From: Bryobacterales bacterium | GTDB lineage: Bacteria > Acidobacteriota > Terriglobia > Bryobacterales > Bryobacteraceae | DNA length: 64,000 nucleotides | NCBI GenBank assembly: GCA_003164035.1 | Contig: PLRS01000155.1 | Coordinates: 10,987-74,986 of the forward strand | Direction of reading: 5' to 3' | Shown here: positions 17,622 to 25,838 of the stretch, in pieces | Layout of the letters: each line of letters starts with the position of its first letter | How positions within the stretch are numbered: the first letter of the stretch is position 1 | Translations under genes and position numbers: made by a program | The notes under the pieces: generated by a model | What the model was told of the DNA's origin: nothing | What the model saw: only the letters and a program-made list of their open reading frames with translations | The model's database searches: none

Positions 17622-19454
17622 ATGGATCGCATCGGGCGATACAAAATCGTCAGGGAGTTGGGCCGCGGCGCTATGGGCGTGGTCTACCATGCCATCGATC
17701 CCAACATCGGCCGCCCGGTGGCCATCAAAACCATCCAACTGACCGGTGCGCGGACGCCGGACGAGCAGGCCCGCCTGCGCGAGCGCCTGTTCCGCGAAGC
17801 CCGCTCGGCCGGCATCCTTTCGCACCCCGGCATCGTCACCGTCTACGACGTGGAACAGCAGGGCGACCTGGCCTACATCGCCATGGAATTCGTGGACGGC
17901 CCCACGCTCGATCAATTGCTGAGCGCTCCGGAACCTCTCCCGCCCGCGCGCATGTTCGCCATCCTCGGCCAGACCGCCGCGGCCCTCGATTACGCCCACC
18001 AGAAAGGCATCGTCCATCGCGACATCAAGCCCGCCAATATCATGATTGCCGCCGATGGCACCGCCAAAATCAGCGATTTCGGCATCGCCAAGGTCACCGC
18101 CTCCGAGCAGTTCACCATGACCGGCTCGATCGTCGGCACGCCCCATTACATGTCGCCCGAGCAGGTGCAGGGTCTCAGCCTGGACGGCCGCTCCGACCAG
18201 TTCTCGCTGGCGGTGATGGCCTTTGAGATCCTGACCGGCGAAAAGCCCTACACCGGCGAGCATCTGACTACGGTGGTCTACAAGATCGTGGCCGAAGAGC
18301 CGGAGTCGCCCCACCGCTTGAACCCGTCCCTCAACGGCGCCATCGAGAGCGTCATGAAGAAAGGGCTGGCCAAAAAGCCCGAGGGCCGCTATCGCACCTG
18401 CCAGGAATTTGTCGAGGCGCTGGAGAAGGCCTGCGCCGGCGTCAAGAATTTCAAAACCATGCCCCGCGGCGGCAGCCTGAACGAGCCCACCATGGGGGAC
18501 GCCGCCGCCCCGGCCGCGCCCGGCGCGATTCCACCTCTGCCGCCGCCCCGCCGTCCGCGGCGCGGCGAAACCACCGTCACCCGCGACCGCGAGCCGCCGC
18601 GCAAATCTAGGTTTCTGCCGTTTCTGGCGGCCGTTTTGCTGGCAGCCGCGCTGTTGGCTCTCATTGGCTGGCAGGCGTCGCCATGGCATGGGCGTCCGAG
18701 TGTTCCCGAGTCCGACAACGCCGGCAGCCCCGGCCCCGCGGGGCCAGCCCAGTCGCCTCAGCCGGCCAACCCCTCCGCGCAGAAGCCCAGCCCCATGCCT
18801 GCCTCGGCCGCGCCCTCGGCTCCGGCCGCGCCCGCTGCATCCGCGGCAACCCAGCCGACGGCCTCCGACGCTTCCGCCCCGCCCCCGTCGCCGTCCACCG
18901 CCGCCAGCACCGAGCCGGTACCTAAACCCGCCAGCGAACCTGGTGACACGGCCGCGGCCGCCAAACCCGCGCCCGCCGCGACCCATCCCGCCCACCCGGC
19001 TCCGGCCTCCGCTTCGTCGCGCACTCCACCAGGGCCCCAACCGGTCACCGTGATCAGCAGCCCCGCCGGCGCCACCGCAACCCTCGATGGGCGCTCCGAG
19101 ACGGCCTGCAAGACTCCCTGCGAACTCGACGCCCCGCCCGGCCAGCATTCCATCTACATCTCCATGCCCGGCTACCAGATCGAACGCCGCGAAACCACCG
19201 TCGGCAATAGCCCGCTCGAACTGGAAGCCGTCATCCTGCACGCCTACGCCGGAACCCTGATGCTAAGCAGCGCCCCGCCCGGCGCCACCATCCGCATCAA
19301 CGGAAAAGATATCGGAAGGCGCACCCCCGCCCAGCTTTCGCTCGCGCCCGGCACCTACAAAGTCACGGTGGAAAAAGACGGCGCCGCCAAAACCACCGAC
19401 GTCGACATCCGCAACGACGAAACCAAGTTGCTGCGGGTTCTGCTGGGTCAGTAA
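17622..19454 (+). CDS. Ser/Thr protein kinase, transmembrane, with two PEGA domains
   Basis: The protein has 610 residues. The PknB-type kinase domain (1-270) is complete: ELGRGAMGVVY loop, K36, HRDIKPAN with D134, DFG at 152-154, GTPHYMSPEQ. One membrane helix follows near residues 328-347, then a long Ala/Pro/Ser-rich linker (~355-470), which should span the periplasm, and two C-terminal PEGA beta domains (about 472-540 and 545-610). PEGA domains are thought to contact cell-wall or surface material. It diverges from the histidine kinase with only 76 bp between, so the two signalling branches may share regulation. A 45-bp double hairpin starts 7 nt after the stop. Confidence 0.95.
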   Translation: MDRIGRYKIVRELGRGAMGVVYHAIDPNIGRPVAIKTIQLTGARTPDEQARLRERLFREARSAGILSHPGIVTVYDVEQQGDLAYIAMEFVDGPTLDQLLSAPEPLPPARMFAILGQTAAALDYAHQKGIVHRDIKPANIMIAADGTAKISDFGIAKVTASEQFTMTGSIVGTPHYMSPEQVQGLSLDGRSDQFSLAVMAFEILTGEKPYTGEHLTTVVYKIVAEEPESPHRLNPSLNGAIESVMKKGLAKKPEGRYRTCQEFVEALEKACAGVKNFKTMPRGGSLNEPTMGDAAAPAAPGAIPPLPPPRRPRRGETTVTRDREPPRKSRFLPFLAAVLLAAALLALIGWQASPWHGRPSVPESDNAGSPGPAGPAQSPQPANPSAQKPSPMPASAAPSAPAAPAASAATQPTASDASAPPPSPSTAASTEPVPKPASEPGDTAAAAKPAPAATHPAHPAPASASSRTPPGPQPVTVISSPAGATATLDGRSETACKTPCELDAPPGQHSIYISMPGYQIERRETTVGNSPLELEAVILHAYAGTLMLSSAPPGATIRINGKDIGRRTPAQLSLAPGTYKVTVEKDGAAKTTDVDIRNDETKLLRVLLGQ

Positions 19455-19461
19455 GGACGCA

Positions 19462-19506
19462 CGTGGCGCGGACCTCCGGTCTGCCGCGTCGGCTTTCCAG
19501 CCGACG
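19462..19506 (+). repeat. 45-bp double hairpin after a stop codon, copy 1 (diverged, covarying)
   Basis: The first hairpin reads CGTGGCGCGGACC-TCC-GGTCTGCCGCG and the second CGTCGGCT-TTCC-AGCCGACG. Compared with the other four copies, both stems have different bases on both arms yet remain paired. A third hairpin (AGCGCCGGCGA/TCGCCGGTGCT, 19520-19548) follows. A terminator or RNA-stability role is possible, though no T-run follows directly. Confidence 0.75.
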
Positions 19507-19626
19507 TTCTTTGCTTCGGTAGCGCCGGCGATCTTGTCGCCGGTGCTTTTGGCAGAGAGCGTCTTCAACCGACCGGTCGAACGGGAAGGAACTGGGAATC
19601 TGACTCGATGCGTAACCCGGCACCTG

Positions 19627-19760
19627 GGGGTGCTTAACCGATCTCGGATTTCACGATTTAGACGCGGAAACCGCTTCCTTGCGGTCGCGGCTCGGTTACG
19701 GGCGTAGCTTGTTTTCAATCACTTACCGAGCCGCGACCGTCAGGGAGCGGTCGCCGGGGA
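19627..19760. repeat. Long palindromic repeat, copy C (LP family, reversed)
   Basis: It begins GGGTGCTTAACCGATCT and continues with the complement of the usual right end, so it lies in the opposite orientation to copies A and B. The arms CCGCTTCCTTGCGGTCG and CCGCGACCGTCAGGGAGCGG remain. The right terminus is lost. It fills the gap between the kinase and aldehyde dehydrogenase genes. Confidence 0.75.
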
Positions 19761-19822
19761 CGAATTTTCCCGGATGTGAAACTCGCACAAAAGCGCGGCA
19801 AGGACATGGCGCTTTCTCGGCC

Positions 19823-21373
19823 CTACACGTACTTCCCGTCCACCATTCGCCGCACCCCCGTAGTCCCTTCCCGCAACTCTTCCGGCAACAGCCCCTCCGG
19901 CGTATCTTGGTAACAAACCGGCCGCGCGAAGCGCTCGATGGCGCGGCCGCCGACCGACGTAGTCCGCCCGTCCGACGTCGCTGGATACGGCCCTCCATGC
20001 ACCATGGCTTGGCAGACTTCCACTCCGGTGGGGTATCCATTAAAAACAATGCGCCCCACCCGCGTTTCGAGCGCGGCGACCAGGCCGGCGGCTTCGCCTT
20101 CGTCGCCGGCCGCCATCTGAATCGTGGCCGTCAGGTTGCCTTCCATGGTGTGCGCGATGGCCAGGGCTTCTTCAAACTTGCCGTAGCGCACCAGCACGGA
20201 GGACGGTCCGAAAACTTCTTCGCCTAAATCCGGCTCCGCCAGGAACGCTTCGACGGTAGCTTCGAACAGGGAAGGGGCCGAGCCTTTGCCGCACGCCAGC
20301 GTCCGCAAGCGCGGGTCGGCGCTACGCGCGGCGACCTTGCCCGCATAGTTTTCGAAAATGCCGGCATTCAGCATGGGAGCTTCCGGCGTGGCGGCCAGTT
20401 TTCCCGCTAGCGCCGCCACCACTCGGTCCCCCGCGGCGCCGGCGGGCGCGGCAATCACACCCGGATTGGTGCAGAATTGGCCCACCCCGGCGGTGATGGA
20501 AGCGTGCAATCCGGCCGCCAGCGCGTCGCTGCGCTCCCCCAGCGCATGGGACAAAATGAATACCGGGTTGACGCTGCTCATTTCGGCATAGAACGGAACC
20601 GGCTCGGGCCGCGCCTGGGCTATGGCGGCCAGCGCCAGTCCGCCCTTGCGCGACCCGGTAAACGCCGCGGCCTGGATCGACGGATGCGCCACCAGCGCCT
20701 GGCCGATTTCGCGTCCCACCGTAAACAGCAAGGAAAAAACACCCTCCGGCATGCCTGTTTTCAGAGCCGCCGCCACGATTGCACCGCCGCACATCTCCGC
20801 CGTTCCGGGATGCGAGAAATGCGCATTCACGACCACCGGATTGCCGGCCGCCAGGGCCGAAGCCGTGTCGCCGCCGGCCACCGAAAACGCCAGTGGAAAA
20901 TTGGAGGCGCAGAACACCGCCACCGGTCCCAGCGGCCGCAGCATCGAGCGCACGTCCGGCTTGGGCAGCGGCTTGCGGCCAGCGTCGCCGCTATCGATCC
21001 GCGCGTCCACCCATGAGCCCTCTTCCACGATAGCGGCGAAAAAGCGAAGCTGGCCCGTGGTGCGCGCCAGTTCGCCCCTCAGGCGCGCCTCCGGCAGCGC
21101 CGATTCGGTCACCACGCGTTCTATCAGCGCATCCCCCAGGGCCTCCAGTTCGGTGGCCATGGCGCGCAGAAACTCCGCGCGCCGCCTGCGGGGCAGTGCG
21201 CGATAAGCCGGCAAAGCGCTGGCGGCCAGATTCGCCGCCCGATCCATTATCTCCGCCGTGGCGCCGCCGTAGGCCGGCTCCAAACGCTCTCCGGTGCCCG
21301 CGTTGTACCCGTGTAGCGTCCCTTCGCCGCCCGCGGCGCGGCTCCATCCAACCAGCGATCTTCCTTGCAGCAT
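19823..21373 (-). CDS. aldehyde dehydrogenase, 2,5-dioxovalerate (ketoglutarate semialdehyde) type
   Basis: The protein has 516 residues. It is the NADP-dependent family that oxidises 2,5-dioxopentanoate to 2-oxoglutarate in pentose and uronate catabolism. The subfamily is recognised by VAVFCASNFPLAFSVAGGDTASALAAG, AAFTGSRKGG, the general base Glu in YAEMSSVNPVF, and nucleophile Cys in GVGQFCTNPG. The late NGYPTGVEV with HGGPYPATS is typical of this group. The ATG at 21373 yields MLQGRSLVG, the usual opening; a GTG eight codons earlier is less likely. No other pentose-oxidation genes are adjacent. Confidence 0.87.
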   Translation of the reverse strand: MLQGRSLVGWSRAAGGEGTLHGYNAGTGERLEPAYGGATAEIMDRAANLAASALPAYRALPRRRRAEFLRAMATELEALGDALIERVVTESALPEARLRGELARTTGQLRFFAAIVEEGSWVDARIDSGDAGRKPLPKPDVRSMLRPLGPVAVFCASNFPLAFSVAGGDTASALAAGNPVVVNAHFSHPGTAEMCGGAIVAAALKTGMPEGVFSLLFTVGREIGQALVAHPSIQAAAFTGSRKGGLALAAIAQARPEPVPFYAEMSSVNPVFILSHALGERSDALAAGLHASITAGVGQFCTNPGVIAAPAGAAGDRVVAALAGKLAATPEAPMLNAGIFENYAGKVAARSADPRLRTLACGKGSAPSLFEATVEAFLAEPDLGEEVFGPSSVLVRYGKFEEALAIAHTMEGNLTATIQMAAGDEGEAAGLVAALETRVGRIVFNGYPTGVEVCQAMVHGGPYPATSDGRTTSVGGRAIERFARPVCYQDTPEGLLPEELREGTTGVRRMVDGKYV

Positions 21374-21475
21374 ATTCAATCCGCAATTCTTACACACTTT
21401 TCCCTATACCACCCGGTGGCCGAAACGGCGTCCGGAGCCGTACAATGGACTATACCGGAGACGCGATTTAACGGC

Positions 21476-22021
21476 ATGGCAAATCCTATCGGCAACGTGT
21501 TTCAATCGCTCCGCGCGAGGCTGGATAAGTTTCTGTCGGGCGGCGCCAGAGACGATCCCTTCTATCTCTCCAACCGTACCATCGGGCAGAAAATGAAAAG
21601 CTGGCTGTTGATCGCCATCCCGTGCCTGGTGGTGATTGGCCTGGTAGTTTTCGCCCTCTCCCGGCGCAGCGCTGCCAAGGACGTCCGCACGGACCTGACG
21701 CCGGCGCAGCTTGCCGCCAAAATGCTGCCGGATTACAGCAAAACCGTGCACCTGGAGGCGAGCGATGGCGTGAACGTGGACGAAGTGCAGGTGCAGCACT
21801 CGGATCCTCCCAAGCTGATCGGCGTGGCGCGGAACAATACCGGACACGTGGTGAATTCCGCCGACGTTCTGTGCGAGCTGTTGAACCGTCGCGGCTCGCG
21901 TTTGGGGGCCGCAACCGGCCACGTAGGCCAAATCCCGCCGCACATGACCGCCAGGTTCGAAATCGTGATCGCGCAGGATACCGCCACGAGCGCCATCGTA
22001 AGGGAAATCCGCGTACATTGA
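21476..22021 (+). CDS. single-pass membrane protein with FxLYD-like domain
   Basis: The protein has 181 residues: a cytoplasmic N-terminal tail of about 40 residues, one membrane helix (LLIAIPCLVVIGLVVFAL, ~43-61) and an extracytoplasmic beta domain. The domain (KLIGVARNNTGHVVNSADVLCELLNRRG ... PPHMTARFEI) has the pattern of FxLYD-type beta-sandwiches, which describe how residues differ from an unmodified state but have no known catalytic role. It diverges from the aldehyde dehydrogenase with about 100 bp between. A 45-bp double hairpin begins 6 nt after its stop. Confidence 0.75.
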   Translation: MANPIGNVFQSLRARLDKFLSGGARDDPFYLSNRTIGQKMKSWLLIAIPCLVVIGLVVFALSRRSAAKDVRTDLTPAQLAAKMLPDYSKTVHLEASDGVNVDEVQVQHSDPPKLIGVARNNTGHVVNSADVLCELLNRRGSRLGAATGHVGQIPPHMTARFEIVIAQDTATSAIVREIRVH

Positions 22022-22027
22022 ACCATT

Positions 22028-22072
22028 CGTGGAGCGGACTCTTAGTCTGCCACGCCGGGACTTATCCCGGCG
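22028..22072 (+). repeat. 45-bp double hairpin after a stop codon, copy 2
   Basis: Hairpin 1 is CGTGG...GACT-CTT-AGTC...CCACG and hairpin 2 is CGCCGGGA-CTTA-TCCCGGCG. The conserved tail CTTGTCTCGC follows. It begins 6 nt after the stop of the membrane-protein gene. Confidence 0.8.
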
Positions 22073-22146
22073 CTTGTCTCGCTTGACCCACCATGCTTCC
22101 CCCCCCGAATGCCGCATTCCGCGCGCCGGTTGCGAGACAGTCCTGA

Positions 22147-22390
22147 ACCTAAGTACACCGCCTTCATAGGTTCGCCAACGTATTTCCGGGCAACGGCTCC
22201 CGCACGGTCGCGAAAACTCGGAAACCGCGACCGTCAGAACCCGTGAAAAATCAAAACTTCGAGCCACGGATGAACACCGATGAACGCCGATAAAGCCTTT
22301 GTTTTCCTTATCCGCGTTCATCTGTGTTCATCTGTGGCTATATTTCTTCACGCTTTCTCAGGGAGCGGTTAAACGCAAATACTTTAGCGA
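22147..22390. repeat. Nested repeat: broken LP palindrome containing a second inverted repeat
   Basis: The left flank CTTCATAGGTTCGCCAACG and right flank ACTTTAGCGAAC form an outer inverted repeat; the same left flank recurs at 58330-58360. Within it, LP arms (GCACGGTCGCG, CAGGGAGCGG) are separated by an insert at about 22255-22355. That insert is itself palindromic: GAGCCACGGATGAACACCG against CGTTCATCTGTGTTCATCTG. No gene is present between 22022 and 22404. Confidence 0.65.
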
Positions 22391-22404
22391 ACTTCGAAGC
22401 GGTG

Positions 22405-23190
22405 CTATGGCAGCACCGGTTGAAAAAAATCCGCCGGCTCGAAGCTTTCGATCCGCCACTTCTTTCCTATCCTGGCTACGCGGAAGGTGATGCGGTCGTT
22501 CTTGCGGACTTTCACGACGCCGCTCCCATTGCCGTTCGTTTCGACCAGATCCATGGCCCAATCGATACCCACCGTGCGCACGCGGTCGTCGCCTTCGTTG
22601 GTTACCAGGTCCAGTGACGGCTGCAACTCGCCGCTAGCCATGGCGCCGCGGACGGCCTGTTCCAGGTGCGCCTTGGCGGCGAAAGCGGGATCGAAGAAGC
22701 TGAGAAATTGGGGCACATAGTCGCGGCCATTATTTAGCGCGCTGGCGACCTCGTGGAACATGTCCCACAAGGCGCCCATATCCGGCGGCGGCGCGAAAAA
22801 ATCGGCCGGTTCGAAGGAGGCGATAACCCATCGTCCGCCGCGGTCCGCCAGGCGGCAACGAACCTTGGCGGCGCGATGCGTGAGGCCCGGAATCCCGCCG
22901 CGCTGGGTGATATCGAGCGCCCAATCCAGCTCCAGCAGCCGCTCGGCGCCTTCCCCGGACATCCGGTCGAACCCGATCCGGGACTCCGCCTGGGCTTGCG
23001 CAATCAGGGCCCCGGCGCCGCGCTGGAGCGCCTTGAGTCCGGGCATGGCCGGGTCGAAGGCTTCCCGAAAGGCCGCCGCGTCGCCGGTCGAAAGGGTTTT
23101 GGCCACCCCCAAAACGAAATCGGCGGGCGGCGCGCCAGCGCCCAGAAGCGGCCAGGCGGCGAGTACGGTCACACCCAAAGCCTTGCGCAT
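22405..23190 (-). CDS. exported protein with two tandem NTF2/SnoaL-like domains
   Basis: I cannot assign a function. The protein has 261 residues from the ATG at 23190; a GTG two codons earlier overlaps the argJ stop. It has a Sec signal peptide (about 1-22). The mature part is two copies of the same ~110-residue domain: each has a helical start and ends with the same phrase, W(V/R)I(A/E)SFEPADFF, at about residues 121-133 and 246-258. This resembles NTF2-like cone folds, which bind small ligands. It is last in the aroC-def-fmt-argJ run and overlaps or abuts argJ. Confidence 0.75.
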   Translation of the reverse strand: MRKALGVTVLAAWPLLGAGAPPADFVLGVAKTLSTGDAAAFREAFDPAMPGLKALQRGAGALIAQAQAESRIGFDRMSGEGAERLLELDWALDITQRGGIPGLTHRAAKVRCRLADRGGRWVIASFEPADFFAPPPDMGALWDMFHEVASALNNGRDYVPQFLSFFDPAFAAKAHLEQAVRGAMASGELQPSLDLVTNEGDDRVRTVGIDWAMDLVETNGNGSGVVKVRKNDRITFRVARIGKKWRIESFEPADFFQPVLP

Positions 23191-23192
23191 CT

Positions 23193-24374
23193 TCACGTCC
23201 TGTAGCTGGCGTTAATTCGAATATAGCCTTCGGTGAAGTCGCACGTCCAGAAGCGCGCCTTGCCCCTGCCCTTGCCGCGAAACTTCACCCGGATCTCGCA
23301 TTCGGGCGCGTTCAGCTTGCCTGTCAGTTCCTTCTCCGAAAACGGCGCGGCCAATCCCCGCTCGCACACCGCCACTCCTTGCAGATAGATATCGGTCTTG
23401 GACGGTTGGAACGGTACGCCGGCATTGCCCGCCGCGCAAATGATCCGGCCCCAGTTGGGATCCGAGCCGGCCACGGCGGTTTTCACCAATGGAGAATTGG
23501 CGATGGCGCGGGCAATCCGCACAGCCGCGTCGTCCGATGCCGCGCCGTCGATTTCAATGGTGATCAGCTTCGTCGCGCCTTCGCCGTCGCGCGCGATGGC
23601 CTTCGCCAGTTCCTCCATCACGGCCGCGGCGGCTTCTTCCACCTTGCGCAGTTCCGCGCCCTCCGGCTTGATGCCGGAAGCGCCGTTGGCCAGCAGCAAT
23701 AACGTGTCGTTGGTCGAGGTGTCGCCATCCACCGACAGGCGATTGTAGCTGCGCTCCACCCCGCGCTTCAAAATGGCTCGCAAGGGCGCCGCCGAAATGC
23801 GGGCGTCGGTCATGACGAAACCGAGCGTGGTGGCCATTTGCGGATGGATCATGCCGGAGCCCTTGGTCATGCCCGCCACGTGTACAGGTCCGCGCCGCAG
23901 CTTCACCTGGGTGGAGGCGGTCTTCGGCCGGAGATCCGTGGTCAGGATCGCGCGGGAAACGTCGTCGAACCGGGCGGGCGAAAGACCTTCCACCAGCCGG
24001 GGCAGGGCACTGGTGATCTTCGCCGGATCCAGTTCCACGCCGATCACCCCGGTGGAAGCCACCAGCACCTCGGTCGCGGGCATCCGAAGATGGCGAGCCG
24101 CTTGTTTGGCGGTCTCGAGCGCCACCGCGTCGCCGGTCCGCGTGGCGCAGTTGGCGTTGCCGGCATTGATCAGGATGGCGCTGGCGGCGCCGTGGCTGCG
24201 CTCGAGCGACCGCCGCGACAGCCGTACCGGCGCGGCTTGGACGCGATTCTGGGTGAACACGCCCGCGGCCGACGCGGCCATGCCGGTCACGATCAGCGCC
24301 AGGTCGTCCTTTTCCACGTTACGGATGCCGGCGTAGGTGGCGGAATATGCAAATCCGAGCGGTAGGTTGTTCAA
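23193..24374 (-). CDS. argJ: bifunctional ornithine acetyltransferase / N-acetylglutamate synthase
   Basis: ArgJ recycles the acetyl group from N-acetylornithine to glutamate in arginine synthesis. The precursor cuts itself between A181 and T182 in HPQMATTLGF; T182 becomes the nucleophile of the beta chain. Other family phrases are SIVNAGNANCATR-like LINAGNANCAT, VASTGVIG, and SVDGDTSTND, DPNWGRI. It has 393 residues, normal. Whether it also uses acetyl-CoA (bifunctional) cannot be judged from sequence. Its ATG overlaps the fmt stop (ATGA). Other arg genes are absent from the window. Confidence 0.95.
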   Translation of the reverse strand: MNNLPLGFAYSATYAGIRNVEKDDLALIVTGMAASAAGVFTQNRVQAAPVRLSRRSLERSHGAASAILINAGNANCATRTGDAVALETAKQAARHLRMPATEVLVASTGVIGVELDPAKITSALPRLVEGLSPARFDDVSRAILTTDLRPKTASTQVKLRRGPVHVAGMTKGSGMIHPQMATTLGFVMTDARISAAPLRAILKRGVERSYNRLSVDGDTSTNDTLLLLANGASGIKPEGAELRKVEEAAAAVMEELAKAIARDGEGATKLITIEIDGAASDDAAVRIARAIANSPLVKTAVAGSDPNWGRIICAAGNAGVPFQPSKTDIYLQGVAVCERGLAAPFSEKELTGKLNAPECEIRVKFRGKGRGKARFWTCDFTEGYIRINASYRT

Positions 24375-25309
24375 ACCGGTATCTCTCCCAAGGGTTCATT
24401 CTCGGCCGGACGATGGCCGTTGGCGAAATCGGCCGCCGGCATGCGCTTGCGGCCTTCCTGCTGCACTTCGAGAAGTTCCAGGCCGCCATCCCCGGTGCGC
24501 ACTGCCAGCGGGCGCACCGAGGCCAGCGTGCCGGTCGCGCCGGTATCGGCCGCCAGCCGGATCGGCCGGCTGCGCCAAATATGCAGCGCGTGGCCGCGCC
24601 AGGCGGTCGAAGCGCCCGGCCACGGCTGCAGGCCGCGCACCCGGTTGTCAATCGCGATGGCTGGCTGCCGCCAGTCGATACGCCCGTCATCTTTGGTCAG
24701 TAGCGGCGCGTAGCTCGCCTGGGCGCTGTCCTGCTCTTGCGGCGTAATCGTGCCCGCTTCCGTCCCGGCCAGCGCTTCGATCAGCAGGCCCGCTCCCATC
24801 GTCGATAGGCGGCCGCCCAGTTCCACGGCGTTCTCTTCCACGCCGATTTCGGTCTCCGCCTTCAACAGCACATCGCCCGTATCCAGGCCCGCGTCGATCC
24901 GCATGATGGTGACCCCGGTGCGCGTCTCGCCGTTCGCGATGGCCCACTGGATGGGCGCCGCGCCGCGATATTTGGGCAGCAGCGAAGCGTGAACATTGAG
25001 AATCCCCAACGGCGCCAGGTCGATAATCGATTGGGGAATGATCTGGCCGTAGCCTACCACCACCATGGCCCGCGGCGCCAATGCCGCTAGATACTGCTGC
25101 GCCTCCGGACGCCGAATGCGTTCGGGCTGGTATACGGGCAATCCGAGCCGGAGCGCGGCTTCTTTTACCGGCGGAAACCCGGCTTGCTGGCCCCGCCCGC
25201 GTGGCCGGTCCGGCTGCGTCACCACGGCCGCCACCTCGTGACCGGCGGCCGCCAACCGGTTCAGCGTGGGAACCGCGAATGCGGGCGTGCCTAGAAATAC
25301 GACCCGCAC
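24371..25309 (-). CDS. fmt: methionyl-tRNA formyltransferase
   Basis: Fmt formylates initiator Met-tRNA using 10-formyl-tetrahydrofolate. The catalytic triad N105-H107-D143 is in LNVHASLLPKYRGAAPI and IDAGLDTGD. The opening VRVVFLGTPAFAVP and the C-terminal OB-like domain (DDGRIDW, NRVRGLQPWPGA) are complete. The 312-residue start is a GTG at 25309; the longer in-frame reading overlaps def and is not family-like. The def-fmt pair is a classical arrangement because the deformylase later removes the group that Fmt adds. Confidence 0.96.
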   Translation of the reverse strand: MRVVFLGTPAFAVPTLNRLAAAGHEVAAVVTQPDRPRGRGQQAGFPPVKEAALRLGLPVYQPERIRRPEAQQYLAALAPRAMVVVGYGQIIPQSIIDLAPLGILNVHASLLPKYRGAAPIQWAIANGETRTGVTIMRIDAGLDTGDVLLKAETEIGVEENAVELGGRLSTMGAGLLIEALAGTEAGTITPQEQDSAQASYAPLLTKDDGRIDWRQPAIAIDNRVRGLQPWPGASTAWRGHALHIWRSRPIRLAADTGATGTLASVRPLAVRTGDGGLELLEVQQEGRKRMPAADFANGHRPAENEPLGEIPV

Positions 25310-25317
25310 CGCCGCGC

Positions 25318-25833
25318 CTATCCCCACTCCCCGGCGCGCTGCATCTTCTTGATCTTGCGCTTCATCAGATCGCGCTTCAGGGGACTGATATGGGTGATGT
25401 AGAGCCGGCCGTAGAGGTGGTCGATTTCGTGAACCAGGGCGCGCGCCAGCAGGTCTTCGCCCGTGATTTCGATTTCCACTCCCTTCACGTTCTGCGCGCT
25501 GGCGGTAACCCGCTTTCCGCGGCGAACCTGCTCGCGAAAGCCGGGTATACTCAGGCAACCCTCCTCGCCCACCTGCTTGCCCTCGATTTTGAGGATCTTC
25601 GGGTTCACCAGCACGAGCTTGTCTTCGGGCCGTTCGCCGTTGGAGATATCGATCACAGAGATTTTCTTGCCGATGCCGATTTGCGGCGCCGCCAGCCCTA
25701 CGCCTTTGGCCGCGTACATGGATTCGAACATGTCCGCCACCAGCTTTTCCAGTTCCTCCGTATCGAAATCCGTGATGATCCCGGCTTCGCGCTCCAGCAC
25801 CGGGTCGCCAAATTTTACAATGGGGTAGACCAT
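25318..25833 (-). CDS. def: peptide deformylase
   Basis: The metalloenzyme removes the N-formyl group from nascent proteins. All three motifs are present: GVGLAAPQ (ending Q51), EGCLS with metal ligand C93, and HEIDH at 135-139 with catalytic E136. The 171 residues fit a type 1 enzyme; the basic C-terminal tail (KRKIKKMQRAGEWG) may lie along the ribosome. It lies 8 bp upstream of fmt and 5 bp after aroC, in one operon. Confidence 0.97.
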   Translation of the reverse strand: MVYPIVKFGDPVLEREAGIITDFDTEELEKLVADMFESMYAAKGVGLAAPQIGIGKKISVIDISNGERPEDKLVLVNPKILKIEGKQVGEEGCLSIPGFREQVRRGKRVTASAQNVKGVEIEITGEDLLARALVHEIDHLYGRLYITHISPLKRDLMKRKIKKMQRAGEWG

Positions 25834-25838
25834 AGCGA

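Noticed and set aside
17400-19241. 613-codon minus frame over the Ser/Thr kinase
   Set aside because: Low-complexity Gly/Arg translation opposite a Pro/Ala-rich linker; the plus-strand kinase motifs are complete.
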